This document shows positions 8,984 through 16,952 of a stretch of DNA of 64,000 nt, piece after piece. Within the stretch, counting starts at the first letter, position 1. Each line of letters opens with the position of its first letter. Origin of the DNA: Paenibacillus terrigena DSM 21567 (GTDB taxonomy: Bacteria; Bacillota; Bacilli; Paenibacillales; Paenibacillaceae); contig NZ_KB895416.1 of NCBI RefSeq assembly GCF_000374845.1, positions 186,001-250,000 of the forward strand, in the 5' to 3' direction. Below the pieces are notes generated by a model that made no database searches, was not told the origin of the DNA, and saw nothing but the letters and a program-made list of their open reading frames with translations. Made by a program: the position numbers and the translations under genes.

Positions 8984-10297
8984 ATGGATTTATTCTCTTA
9001 TCAAGAACAATCAGAACCGGGACAGCGTTTGCTCGCAGATCGGCTGCGGCCGCAGTCCCTGGATGAATACATTGGTCAGGAACATATTGTAGGACCGGGT
9101 AAATTGCTTCGAAGAGCAATCGAAGCAGATCAGGTCAGCTCGATTCTTCTCTATGGGCCGCCAGGGTGCGGGAAGACGACGTTAGCTCATATCATTTCGA
9201 GGCAGACCAAAGGTACATTCGTACGCCTAAATGCAGTCGATGCATCGGTTAAGGATGTACGAGAAGTCATAGAACAAGCCAAACAGAATAAGATGATGTA
9301 TGGGACGAAGACGATTCTATTCTTGGACGAGGTGCATCGCTTCAACAGCTCGAGGCAGGATGCGCTGCTGCCTGCGGTGGAGCAAGGCACCATCGTGTTC
9401 ATTGGAGCGACGACGGAGAACCCGTTCCATTATGTGAACGGGGCGTTGCTCAGTCGCTCTACGCTCTTCCAGCTGCAGCCGCTGACGCAGGTGCATTCGC
9501 TGCTGGCCATGCGCCGTGCCCTGTCGGATCCCGACAGGGGCCTCGGCTTCATGCAGCTCAGCGCCGATGAAGAGGCGCTGGCGCACATCGCCAGCATGGC
9601 GAATGGGGACATTCGCCGTGCGCTGAATGCGCTGGAGCTGGCGGCACTGACGACGCCGCCGGATGCGGACGGCAGCGTCCGCATCACACTCGAGGTGGCG
9701 GAGGAGTCCATCCGCCGCCCGACGGTCCGTGCAGACGAGTCGACGCAGTACGACGTCTTGTCGGCGTTCCACAAGAGCATTCGCGGATCGAGCGATGCCG
9801 CGTTGTTCTGGTTCTTCTATGCCGTCGAGAAGCTAGGCATGGACCCGATGACGTTCATCCGTCGTCTGACCGTCGCATGCAGCGAAGACATCGGCTTAGC
9901 TAATCCGCAAGCGCTCGTTCAAGCGACCAGCGCGCTGGATGCGTATCATAAGATCGGGTGGCCAGAATCCAAATATATTATTGCCCAGGCCATTCTATTT
10001 GCTGTTGAGAGTCCGAAGTCGAATGCGATTCCGCTCGCTATCTATCGCGCGATGGAAGCGATGGAGGAGATCAAGTCAGCCGAGGTGCCGCTTCATTTGC
10101 GCGATACGCATTATAAGGGGGCAGAGAAGCTGGGTCATCAAGGGTACAAGTATCCGCATGATTATCCAGGGCATTATGTCGTGCAGGATTATTTGCCTGC
10201 GAACATTCGAAATCGTGTCTTCTATATGGCCTCTGAGCAAGGTATGGAAGAGAAAATTAAGCATAACCAACAGCTTCGGCGACAACCAAAATCATAG
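8984..10297 (+). CDS. rarA: Replication-associated recombination protein A (RarA/MgsA)
   Basis: RarA is an AAA+ ATPase related to clamp loaders that acts at stalled replication forks. The 437-residue protein has Walker A GPPGCGKTT (58-66), Walker B ILFLDEVHRF near 110, sensor 1 GATTENP, and the C-terminal MgsA oligomerisation domain (SKYIIAQAILFAVESPKSN and later HYKGAEKLGHQGYKYPHDYPG). A plausible extended -10 (TGGTATGAT) lies at 8920-8928. In B. subtilis the homologue yrvN also follows yrvM. The part between about 9420 and 9800 is clearly more GC-rich than the rest of the gene and its neighbours, although the reading frame and motifs are undisturbed. Confidence 0.95.
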   Translation: MDLFSYQEQSEPGQRLLADRLRPQSLDEYIGQEHIVGPGKLLRRAIEADQVSSILLYGPPGCGKTTLAHIISRQTKGTFVRLNAVDASVKDVREVIEQAKQNKMMYGTKTILFLDEVHRFNSSRQDALLPAVEQGTIVFIGATTENPFHYVNGALLSRSTLFQLQPLTQVHSLLAMRRALSDPDRGLGFMQLSADEEALAHIASMANGDIRRALNALELAALTTPPDADGSVRITLEVAEESIRRPTVRADESTQYDVLSAFHKSIRGSSDAALFWFFYAVEKLGMDPMTFIRRLTVACSEDIGLANPQALVQATSALDAYHKIGWPESKYIIAQAILFAVESPKSNAIPLAIYRAMEAMEEIKSAEVPLHLRDTHYKGAEKLGHQGYKYPHDYPGHYVVQDYLPANIRNRVFYMASEQGMEEKIKHNQQLRRQPKS

Positions 10298-10315
10298 ACG
10301 AAAATTTTCCTTCAT

Positions 10316-10345
10316 TTGACGGACAAACCTACTCATCGGTATAAT
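10316..10345 (+). promoter_or_regulatory. Sigma-A promoter of the CNNM/HlyC gene
   Basis: TTGACG (10316-10321) and TATAAT (10340-10345) are separated by 18 bp. Transcription would start near 10352, leaving about 90 nt of untranslated leader. Confidence 0.7.
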
Positions 10346-10385
10346 ATAATATTAATATAAGATTTTCATATCTGAAGGAGGTGTA

Positions 10386-10434
10386 CCTATTCGCCTTTAG
10401 CGCTTGTGATTTAAGTTTCGCAAAGGAGAATAGG
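10386..10434 (+). promoter_or_regulatory. RBS-sequestering hairpin in the 5' leader
   Basis: CCTATTC (10386-10392), CCTTT (10394-10398) and GCG (10400-10402) pair with CGC (10419-10421), AAAGG (10422-10426) and GAATAGG (10428-10434), 15 bp in all around a 16-nt loop. The stem hides the AAAGGAG ribosome site of the gene at 10441. A second strong Shine-Dalgarno, GAAGGAGGTG at 10374-10383, has no convincing start codon behind it and may be a ribosome standby site. A regulatory role is inferred. Confidence 0.5.
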
Positions 10435-10440
10435 GAATGA

Positions 10441-11769
10441 ATGGATGACCCTTTACCGAGTTTGTTGAATTTATTTTTTGTGTTCGTGCTCGTATTTCTG
10501 AATGGTTTCTTCGTCGCAGCGGAGTTCGCGATGGTGAAAGTACGGGGGAGTAGAATTGATACCCTTGTGCAAGAAGGCAGTAAGAATGCGAAGTTCGCAC
10601 AGAGCATCGTCAATAACTTGGATGCCTATTTATCGGCTTGTCAGTTGGGAATTACACTCGCATCACTAGGACTAGGTTGGCTGGGAGAGCCAGCAATCGC
10701 ACAACTGCTCAAACCTGTGTTTGAAGCGTTAGGTTTCAATGATGTACTTATTCATACGGTTTCTATTATTATTGCGTTTCTATTGATTACGATTCTACAC
10801 ATTGTGCTAGGTGAGCTTGCGCCGAAGACGATGGCGATTCGAAAGTCGGAAAATGTGACGCTATGGACTGCGCCGTTTCTCATGTTCTTCCACAAGATCA
10901 TGTATCCGTTCATTTGGGTGCTTAACGGACTTGCGAACAGTTTACTTCGGTTGTTCGGCATTGCACCAGCATCTGAACATGATTCTGCGCATACGGAAGA
11001 AGAAATTCGTATTTTGATGAAAGAAAGTAACCGGAGTGGTCTGATCGATAACACAGAGATGACCTTAGTAGATAATATATTTGAATTCGCGGAGACGACA
11101 GCCCGTGAGATCATGATTCCACGGACAGAGATGATCTGTCTATACACGCATTTGTCGCATGATGAGAACAGAGCGATTGCGCTCGAAGAAATGCGTACAC
11201 GATATCCGGTCTGTGAGCAAGATAAAGACCATATTATTGGATTTATTCATATTAAAGATTTGCTTAAATCCGAAGAGCTAAATGATTCACGTTCGATAAT
11301 TCGTTCGATTACATCCGTTCCTGAGTCGATGCAGATCAGTGCATTACTCAAATTAATGCAGAAGAATAAGACGCAAATTGCGATCTTGATCGATGAATAT
11401 GGTGGTACCTCGGGTCTTGTAACCTTAGAAGATATCATGGAAGAAATCGTCGGCGAGATTCAAGATGAGTTCGATGAAGAGCGTCCTACGATTGAGAAGA
11501 AGGATGAGTTGACTTATTCATTGGATGGACTTCTGTTAATTGATGAAGTCAATGATAAGTTCGGGCTGGAGATTGAGACGGTCGACTATGACACCATTGG
11601 TGGCTGGTTGTATGCCCAAATCGAGATTCCTCCGAAGAAGGGCTTATCCATTACGTATGAAGATTACGATTTCATTGTTGAAGAGACAGATAACTTACGA
11701 GTATCTCGGATTACGCTCCGTAAGGTCGTACGAGAGAGATCAGAGGAAGATGCTTTAGAAGCAGTGTAA
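10441..11769 (+). CDS. CNNM/CorC-HlyC family membrane protein (DUF21, CBS pair, transporter-associated domain)
   Basis: A 442-residue membrane protein of the so-called hemolysin C family, members of which are linked to magnesium or other divalent cation export. The N-terminal DUF21 domain (about 1-190) opens with LVFLNGFFVAAEFAMVKVR and has three to four hydrophobic segments. A tandem CBS region follows (REIMIPRTEMICLY near 220, IDEYGGTSGLVTLEDIMEE near 320), and a C-terminal CorC/HlyC domain ends at about 430 (YDTIGGWLYAQ). The ATG at 10441 overlaps the stop of a 4-codon reading of an upstream ATG (10437). It is a single-gene unit with its own promoter, a leader hairpin and a bidirectional terminator. 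Confidence 0.9.
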   Translation: MDDPLPSLLNLFFVFVLVFLNGFFVAAEFAMVKVRGSRIDTLVQEGSKNAKFAQSIVNNLDAYLSACQLGITLASLGLGWLGEPAIAQLLKPVFEALGFNDVLIHTVSIIIAFLLITILHIVLGELAPKTMAIRKSENVTLWTAPFLMFFHKIMYPFIWVLNGLANSLLRLFGIAPASEHDSAHTEEEIRILMKESNRSGLIDNTEMTLVDNIFEFAETTAREIMIPRTEMICLYTHLSHDENRAIALEEMRTRYPVCEQDKDHIIGFIHIKDLLKSEELNDSRSIIRSITSVPESMQISALLKLMQKNKTQIAILIDEYGGTSGLVTLEDIMEEIVGEIQDEFDEERPTIEKKDELTYSLDGLLLIDEVNDKFGLEIETVDYDTIGGWLYAQIEIPPKKGLSITYEDYDFIVEETDNLRVSRITLRKVVRERSEEDALEAV

Positions 11770-11783
11770 TCGAGATAAATAAT

Positions 11784-11826
11784 AAAAAAGGAGCCAATCT
11801 GCGATGTGCGGATGGGCTCCTTTTTT
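11784..11826. terminator. Bidirectional terminator between convergent genes
   Basis: AAAAAAGGAGCC opens a stem ending GGCTCCTTTTTT at 11815-11826; inner pairs ATCTGC/GCGGAT extend it. A-tract and T-tract on opposite sides let it serve both the CNNM gene (+) and the ROK gene (-). Confidence 0.85.
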
Positions 11827-11852
11827 CATTCGTTTATAAATTCTCAGGGTAA

Positions 11853-12761
11853 CTATTCACTATAACCTTGGATAAGTGCAGATATTCCTGCAAAAGTACT
11901 GTGCGAGCTATTCATAACGGTATGGAATTCAGGTGCGCGATCTTGCATGGCTTGTCTCGTATAAGGCAAGAAGAGATCGGACGCCTTGGCAATCTGTCCG
12001 CCAATGATGACCAGTTTAGGCCCGAATTCGTCCATGAATGGCAGTAGGACCTGACCGAACATCTCGCCGAATTTCCTGAATACGGCAATCGCTTGTTCAT
12101 CGTGCTGATCCCGTGCTGCATCTGCGATATCTTTGACGTCAAGGCTTGCAGGAAGTCCTAATTCAGCAGCAATGCGTAATACCCCGCGTTTGGATATATA
12201 ATCGTCGATCATGCTATTCCGGAAGGGACGAGCGTAAATTTCTTTATTTTTCAGTGCGATGCCTTGGTCAATAAATGCGGAACCGGTTCCTGTACCAATC
12301 GTAATACAGATGGCTCGATCGGCTTTATTGGCAGGTCCAATGAACAACTGACCAACACCAAATAGACGTGCGTCGTTATCAAATATGATTCGATAATTCG
12401 GGATCATCTGGCTGCGTAATGCTTGATCAGCATCGATGCGTTCACGCATAGCATCCAGGATGCTCACGCCATACAGGGCGTCGAACTTCTGTAGACCTTG
12501 AATTAAGCTAATACCTCGTTCATAGTCACAAGGGCCGGGATAAGCATATCCTACACCAGCAAAAGTCTGGTTTGGATCGCTAATTTTAGCCGCTTGTTTG
12601 CGAATAAGCTGATAGAAATGGTCGAGCATGAATTCTTTGCTTTGATCTGAGTGTGCGGGATACGTTTCTACAGTAGATTCAATGACTTCGCCTTGGGCCG
12701 TCGTGACAGCTGCTTTGATCGCAGTACCACCGACATCGAATACGATTGTGAAGGGATTCAT
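11853..12761 (-). CDS. ROK family sugar kinase-like protein
   Basis: This 302-residue protein belongs to the ROK family, which includes glucose, fructose and N-acetylmannosamine kinases. It has the phosphate-binding start FDVGGTAIKAAV, the PGPCDYERG segment, a DNDAR catalytic-type segment and the adenosine loop TIGTGTGSAFID. The Cys-rich zinc motif of many ROK kinases is absent after that loop, so substrate and even activity are uncertain. There is no N-terminal HTH, so it is not a ROK repressor. A truncated paralogue lies upstream on the same strand. The 12-bp palindrome GTATCATGATAC at 12817-12828 upstream could be an operator. Confidence 0.85.
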   Translation of the reverse strand: MNPFTIVFDVGGTAIKAAVTTAQGEVIESTVETYPAHSDQSKEFMLDHFYQLIRKQAAKISDPNQTFAGVGYAYPGPCDYERGISLIQGLQKFDALYGVSILDAMRERIDADQALRSQMIPNYRIIFDNDARLFGVGQLFIGPANKADRAICITIGTGTGSAFIDQGIALKNKEIYARPFRNSMIDDYISKRGVLRIAAELGLPASLDVKDIADAARDQHDEQAIAVFRKFGEMFGQVLLPFMDEFGPKLVIIGGQIAKASDLFLPYTRQAMQDRAPEFHTVMNSSHSTFAGISALIQGYSE

Positions 12762-12857
12762 AGGTTACACATCCTTGTTAAGTCTTCGTTGTAACGTTCG
12801 GGAAGCGCGCTCCCCTGTATCATGATACTAAAGATTTCGGGCAAAAACCACTCATAA

Positions 12858-12917
12858 CAGCGAAATATCGTTCGCTGATATAGAAGCGCCCATGGCTGCG
12901 AGAGGCAACCATGGGCG
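12858..12917. repeat. Two stem-loops between the ROK genes
   Basis: CAGCGAA/TTCGCTG (12858-12877, perfect 7 bp, 6-nt loop) is followed by CGCCCATGGCTGC/GCAACCATGGGCG (12887-12917, 13 bp with one wobble, loop GAGAG). The second lies just behind the truncated ROK gene and may act as its 3' end, but no T tract follows on either strand. Confidence 0.55.
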
Positions 12918-12954
12918 TAATTTATGTTTTGGGTTCTAGTTCTAATTGTATCTG

Positions 12955-13392
12955 TTATCCACCGACGTGCATAAGCTCACGAGGCTGTAGACTTGCCCAA
13001 GTTGTGTCTTGATCGAAGAAAATACGATAATCTGCTGCCACACGTGGCAATAGGCGCGTATCTGCAACGATGCGATCTCTCATCGCGTCGATGATGCTAA
13101 CACCGTAGAGCGATTCGAATTTCTTCTGCTCCCGTATGTAGCTAATTCCTCTGTCAAGATCACAGGGTCCTGGAAATACATATCCGATTCCTGCAATGAG
13201 ATCGGACCCAGAAATTGTTGCAGCTTGCTTCTTAATCAGTTCATAGAGATAATCCAAGAGAAAATGTCTGCTTTGGTTCGAATACGCCGGATATACTCTG
13301 GCGGTCTTCTCTAATACTTTCCCCGACTCTGAGACGATAGCGCTTCTAATCTCTGTTCCACCGACATCAAATACGATGGTATATCGGTTCAT
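12955..13392 (-). pseudogene. Truncated ROK family gene
   Basis: The 145-residue product aligns with the first half of the adjacent ROK protein: FDVGGTEIRSAIV, YPAYSNQSRHFLLDYLYELI, GIGYVFPGPCDLDRGI and SLYGVSIIDAMRDRI. After YRIFFDQD it diverges into an unrelated 18-residue tail and stops, so the nucleotide-binding second lobe is missing. I could not restore the homology in another frame just after the break, which points to a deletion rather than a simple frameshift. The ribosome site (GAGGAGG) and start are intact, so a half-protein may be made, but kinase activity is not expected. It probably arose by tandem duplication of the neighbouring gene followed by decay. Confidence 0.7.
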
Positions 13393-13594
13393 TGTGAAAC
13401 CTCCTCATGAAAGCTGCAATGATGATTGCGCATACAGTTACGATACCATGATCACCGGCCAAATGGTATTTCTCTTACGCTGGATTTATGAATTTTCTGT
13501 TAACACTTATAACACTTGAGGGCGGATTGTTGTTTTTATGGAAAGGTGTGGTTAAATAGCAATATATCGTTTTTTGAAATAGGTGATGGGACAA

Positions 13595-13981
13595 ATGATT
13601 TATAAAATTTTGGCAGTAGGAGCCGGTGGGTTTGTGGGCGCTGTGCTTCGATATGGGTTAAGTGAATGGATTCCTGCAGTGGATGGCTTCCCTTGGGGAA
13701 TTCTCATCATTAACTGGAGCGGATGTCTTTTCCTCGGATGGCTTCTAACGGCAGCAGGGAAGTCGCTGAAGATCTCACCGACATGGACTCTTGCACTTGG
13801 CACAGGGTTTACAGGTGCATTTACCACATTCTCGACGTTTGCTGTTGAGACTTTCCGATTGATGGATCAGGGACATTGGCTCATGGCCATGCTATATATC
13901 TTGAGTAGCGTGTTCGGTGGATTATTGCTGGCTTACATCGGGGTTAGATTAGCTGCTGTGCAGAGTGCAAAGTGCGAGTGA
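13595..13981 (+). CDS. crcB: Fluoride channel CrcB/Fluc, first subunit
   Basis: CrcB (Fluc) proteins are small dual-topology fluoride channels that protect against fluoride. This 128-residue protein has four hydrophobic segments and the family motifs GGFVGAVLRYGL, NWSGCLFLGWLL and GFTGAFTTFSTFAVE, the last with the pore phenylalanines. The ATG at 13595 follows AGGTGAT by 7 nt; GTG at 13583 and ATG at 13586 are alternative starts. It pairs with the second crcB 22 nt downstream, typical of heterodimeric Fluc pairs. No crcB-type fluoride riboswitch was found upstream. Confidence 0.93.
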   Translation: MIYKILAVGAGGFVGAVLRYGLSEWIPAVDGFPWGILIINWSGCLFLGWLLTAAGKSLKISPTWTLALGTGFTGAFTTFSTFAVETFRLMDQGHWLMAMLYILSSVFGGLLLAYIGVRLAAVQSAKCE

Positions 13982-14003
13982 AGCGGGAAGGAGGGATTAG
14001 TAG

Positions 14004-14366
14004 ATGTTATGGATCATTGGCACGGGTGGTATCCTCGGGAGCTTAAGTCGGTTCTTCCTAGGAACTTGGGTCACCTCACGGGCATCATCCTCTTATCCAA
14101 AGGGGACTTTAGTGATCAATATAAGCGGCTCGATCATTCTCGGCTGCCTCGCAGCACTTTACGGGCAGCACGAGATATCGGAGACGCTGTATTCTTTTCT
14201 CGGGATAGGCTTCTGCGGCGCTTACACAACCTTCTCGACATTTGGTGTTGAAACAATACGATTGCTGGAACGTAAATTAAGAACACAAGCTGTTATCTAT
14301 GTGACGACTTCTGTCATTCTTAGCCTCGTAGGTGCAGGTGCCGGGTTCCTTATCTTTAACAGCTAA
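14004..14366 (+). CDS. crcB: Fluoride channel CrcB/Fluc, second subunit
   Basis: The 120-residue partner channel subunit, with GGILGSLSRFFLGTW, NISGSIILGCLAALYG and GFCGAYTTFSTFGVETIRLL; the last is the pore TFSTF segment. Four membrane helices are predicted. The ATG follows GGAAGGAGGG and lies 22 nt after the first crcB stop, so the two are translated from one message. In heterodimeric systems the two subunits insert in opposite orientations; the charge pattern was not analysed in detail. It converges with the MFS gene, the stops being only about 15 nt apart. Confidence 0.93.
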   Translation: MLWIIGTGGILGSLSRFFLGTWVTSRASSSYPKGTLVINISGSIILGCLAALYGQHEISETLYSFLGIGFCGAYTTFSTFGVETIRLLERKLRTQAVIYVTTSVILSLVGAGAGFLIFNS

Positions 14367-14381
14367 GGCTGTACATCCATG

Positions 14382-15623
14382 CTACATGTTCGCATGCAGG
14401 TTCACTTCCTCTTCGCGATGGAAGGATGCATGGATGATACAGCAGATCACGGCAAGGACGCCGCCTGCTACAGCGACCCAGGCTGCATAATGAATGCCGC
14501 CTGTATCGAACATAACGCCAATGGCATATGGGCCGAATAACCGGCCTAAGCTGCTAATGGCTCCTTCAACGCCGAGATAGAAGGGGGCGTTAGAGCCAGT
14601 CCGCTCACTGATGAAAGCAGGGACGGTTGGAGAAATCAGCATTTCCCCAATCGTAATCGTGATCATAGCGAGGATGATCATAGGATAGCTGTGATTCAAG
14701 AGAATCATGATGAATCCAGCCATATAGAAAATTGCGCTTCCGGTAAGTTGCGACGTGAGTTGTCTCATAAATCGATCATTGAGCCAGCGGACGAACGGCT
14801 GACCGACAAAGATCAGAACACCATTCAGTGTCCATAGAATACTAAATGCAATAGGCTTCATGCCGATACTGTTAAGTAAGGTCGACACACCCGTCCCCCA
14901 GATCGAATTACCAAACATAATGAATAAGGCTCCAAGTGCCATGAAGAGATAAATTTGATATGCCGAGAGCAATTGCCAAGTCTGCTGGAACGAAGATTTC
15001 GTTTTCTTCTGATGTTTGGAGCGATCAGGTGAAGAGAGATTTAAGTCCAACTTGCTCATGAACACCCAGAAGAACGTAGCAAATAAGAGGGATGTTACAC
15101 CATTCAATACGAACGTGAGCTGGTAGGAGAAACTTGCAATAATGCCGCTGCATGCGGTACCAATCGCAACACCTAGATTATTACCCACGTAAGCAATATT
15201 GTACATCTCTCGTCGACGATCCGCCCAGCGGAAGCCGATAAATGCCGCAATGGCTGGCATGCTGATGGCATTGAAGAAGCCTACACACGCCATGAGCAGA
15301 GAGTAGATATGGAAATTGCTTGTGAACATTAACGAGAATTGGAACAATGACGTCATGAATAATGCACTGACGACTAAGGCACGCATACCGACGCGATGAA
15401 ATAGAGTGCCGCCGACAAGTTGCCCAGCAATACTGGCGAGTGCTTGTCCGAGAAGTACAAGGCCTGCATCAGCAGCTGATCGATGGAAGAAGGAATAGAT
15501 GTAGAGCGATGTTAAAGGCCACATAAATGCACTGCCTAAGGAATTGACAAAGCTAGCCGTAACAAAAATCCAAACCTCGCGGGGCAATTCTGACATTTTA
15601 TTGAAGTGAAGTGGAAGCTTCAT
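14382..15623 (-). CDS. MFS transporter
   Basis: A 413-residue major facilitator with about 12 hydrophobic segments and a central cytoplasmic loop rich in Lys/Ser (about 195-215). The N-terminal half has a motif A-like loop, GGTLFHRVGMRALV. The C-terminal half includes LISPTVPAFISERTGSNAP and a typical RLFGPYAIG segment. Overall it resembles drug or metabolite efflux MFS proteins of Firmicutes; the substrate cannot be read from sequence. The ATG at 15623 follows ACAGGTGATC; a GTG 9 nt upstream overlaps that ribosome site and is unlikely. It is convergent with crcB and transcribed away from the composite terminator at 15688-15760. Confidence 0.85.
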   Translation of the reverse strand: MKLPLHFNKMSELPREVWIFVTASFVNSLGSAFMWPLTSLYIYSFFHRSAADAGLVLLGQALASIAGQLVGGTLFHRVGMRALVVSALFMTSLFQFSLMFTSNFHIYSLLMACVGFFNAISMPAIAAFIGFRWADRRREMYNIAYVGNNLGVAIGTACSGIIASFSYQLTFVLNGVTSLLFATFFWVFMSKLDLNLSSPDRSKHQKKTKSSFQQTWQLLSAYQIYLFMALGALFIMFGNSIWGTGVSTLLNSIGMKPIAFSILWTLNGVLIFVGQPFVRWLNDRFMRQLTSQLTGSAIFYMAGFIMILLNHSYPMIILAMITITIGEMLISPTVPAFISERTGSNAPFYLGVEGAISSLGRLFGPYAIGVMFDTGGIHYAAWVAVAGGVLAVICCIIHASFHREEEVNLHANM

Positions 15624-15687
15624 GATGATCACCTGTCTCTTAAGTCAATCTAGAAATATATAACAACATATCATAGAGCACAGACAA

Positions 15688-15760
15688 GAAAAAGCCCTAG
15701 AGAGAAAATCATACAAAATGGCGAAGAACATTGTATGATTTTACCCTATAGGGCTTTTTC
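15688..15760. terminator. Composite nested-palindrome terminator
   Basis: GAAAAAGCCCTA (15688-15699) pairs with TAGGGCTTTTTC (15749-15760), and inside it AAATCATACAA (15706-15716) pairs with TTGTATGATTT (15731-15741). On the minus strand it ends GGGCTTTTTC behind the ABC ATPase gene. It also looks like a terminator on the plus strand, where no gene reads into it. Confidence 0.8.
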
Positions 15761-15803
15761 AGGTGAGGGTTGATCAGATTTAAACCGTGGTTAATTCTGT
15801 ATG

Positions 15804-16667
15804 TTATTGAGCAGCAGCCATTGACTGGAGCGAAGCTTCCTTCGCGCCGGCCGATGAACGGCTGGAGGAACTACTGTATGGTGTGCCTGCTAATTCGTAA
15901 GGCAGACAGAGTGGCAGGCCCGTTCTTGGATCAGGCACGATATCGGCTTCGATGCCGAACACATCTCGCATCACTTCTGGTGTGATGACTTCGGTTGGTG
16001 AGCCGGAGCTTACAACTTTTCCGCTCTTAATGGCTACCATATGCTGCGCAAACCTGGAAGCATGATTCAAATCATGGACGACCATCACGATGGTGCGTTT
16101 CTGATCTTGATTGAGCTGCTCGAGCAGCTTCAAGACTTCCAATTGGTGAGCCATATCGAGGAACGTTGTCGGTTCATCCAAGAACAACAAATCTGTGCCT
16201 TGAGCGAGTGCCATCGCGATCCATGCACGTTGTCGTTGACCACCAGATAGCTGATCAACAGGATGCATGCTGAATGCGCTCATACCAGTCACTTGTAACG
16301 CCCATTGAATCATTTCTTGATCTTCTTTATTCAGGTTGCCGAATCCCTTCTGATGCGGGAAGCGACCGTAGGAGACGAGTTCGCTGACGGTAAGACCATC
16401 TGGCGCCGTTGGATTTTGAGGTAGAATCGCCAGCTGCTTCGCAACCTCGCGTGTCGATTGACGATGCAAGGAACGTCCATCCAGGATGACCGTGCCTTTC
16501 TGTGGCTTCATAATACGTGCCATCGTCTTCAGAATCGTCGATTTACCGGACCCGTTCGCGCCGACAAGTGCAGTAATTTTTCCTTCAGGAATGACAAGAT
16601 TTAAATCCTCAACGATGAGGCGATTATCATACGCAATATGAAGCTTCTCCGTAAATAAACGATTCAT
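15804..16667 (-). CDS. Iron/siderophore-type ABC transporter ATP-binding protein (FecE/FhuC-like)
   Basis: A 287-residue ATPase of the iron-complex importer class. Walker [10 protein letters not shown] is at 36-44, the Q-loop [11 protein letters not shown] near 82, signature [17 protein letters not shown] from 141, Walker [13 protein letters not shown] from 161, and the H-loop VVHDLNH near 197. YGRFPHQKG in the helical domain is typical of FecE, FhuC and YusV. No permease or binding-protein gene lies nearby, so it probably energises importers encoded elsewhere, as YusV does in B. subtilis. A Fur-box promoter precedes it. The Ser/Ala-rich C-terminal tail ([15 protein letters not shown]) is unusual and probably disordered. 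Confidence 0.92.
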   Translation of the reverse strand: MNRLFTEKLHIAYDNRLIVEDLNLVIPEGKITALVGANGSGKSTILKTMARIMKPQKGTVILDGRSLHRQSTREVAKQLAILPQNPTAPDGLTVSELVSYGRFPHQKGFGNLNKEDQEMIQWALQVTGMSAFSMHPVDQLSGGQRQRAWIAMALAQGTDLLFLDEPTTFLDMAHQLEVLKLLEQLNQDQKRTIVMVVHDLNHASRFAQHMVAIKSGKVVSSGSPTEVITPEVMRDVFGIEADIVPDPRTGLPLCLPYELAGTPYSSSSSRSSAGAKEASLQSMAAAQ

Positions 16668-16784
16668 ATAGTCTACCCCTTCTTATAAGCAGCTAAGGTC
16701 AGAAGTGATCTGTCTGTTAGCCCGTTATGTCCAATTGAAATCCATGATATGTTAAATGAGCAAAGTTCCGTTATGTTTATTTAA

Positions 16785-16813
16785 ATGATAATGATTCTCA
16801 TAATCATTGTCAA
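16785..16813 (-). promoter_or_regulatory. Fur-box promoter of the ABC ATPase gene
   Basis: On the minus strand TTGACA (16813-16808) and TATCAT (16790-16785) are separated by 17 bp. The spacer and flanks form overlapping 7-1-7 Fur boxes: TGATAATGATTCTCA at 16786-16800 and TCATAATCATTGTCA at 16798-16812. Iron-bound Fur would block the polymerase site directly. Confidence 0.9.
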
Positions 16814-16952
16814 TAGTTTTTGCGAAATTGAAATTTGGACAATTTTTGACCCCGCGTTTGAGGGAGTCAGATATTGCTCTTTAGAAATGCTCTGCAATCC
16901 GATAGAATCATATGAGATAGATACATCAGGATATGTAAGGAGATAGATTAGC

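Noticed and set aside
10381-10440. GTG-started 19-residue leader peptide before the CNNM gene
   Set aside because: The ribosome site abuts the GTG with no spacer, so initiation there is unlikely; the hairpin explanation is better supported.
13393-13594. Fluoride (crcB-motif) riboswitch upstream of the crcB pair
   Set aside because: Searched by eye for the conserved GATGG and CTGATGG-type core; not found. Only an ATACCAT/ATGGTAT stem is present.
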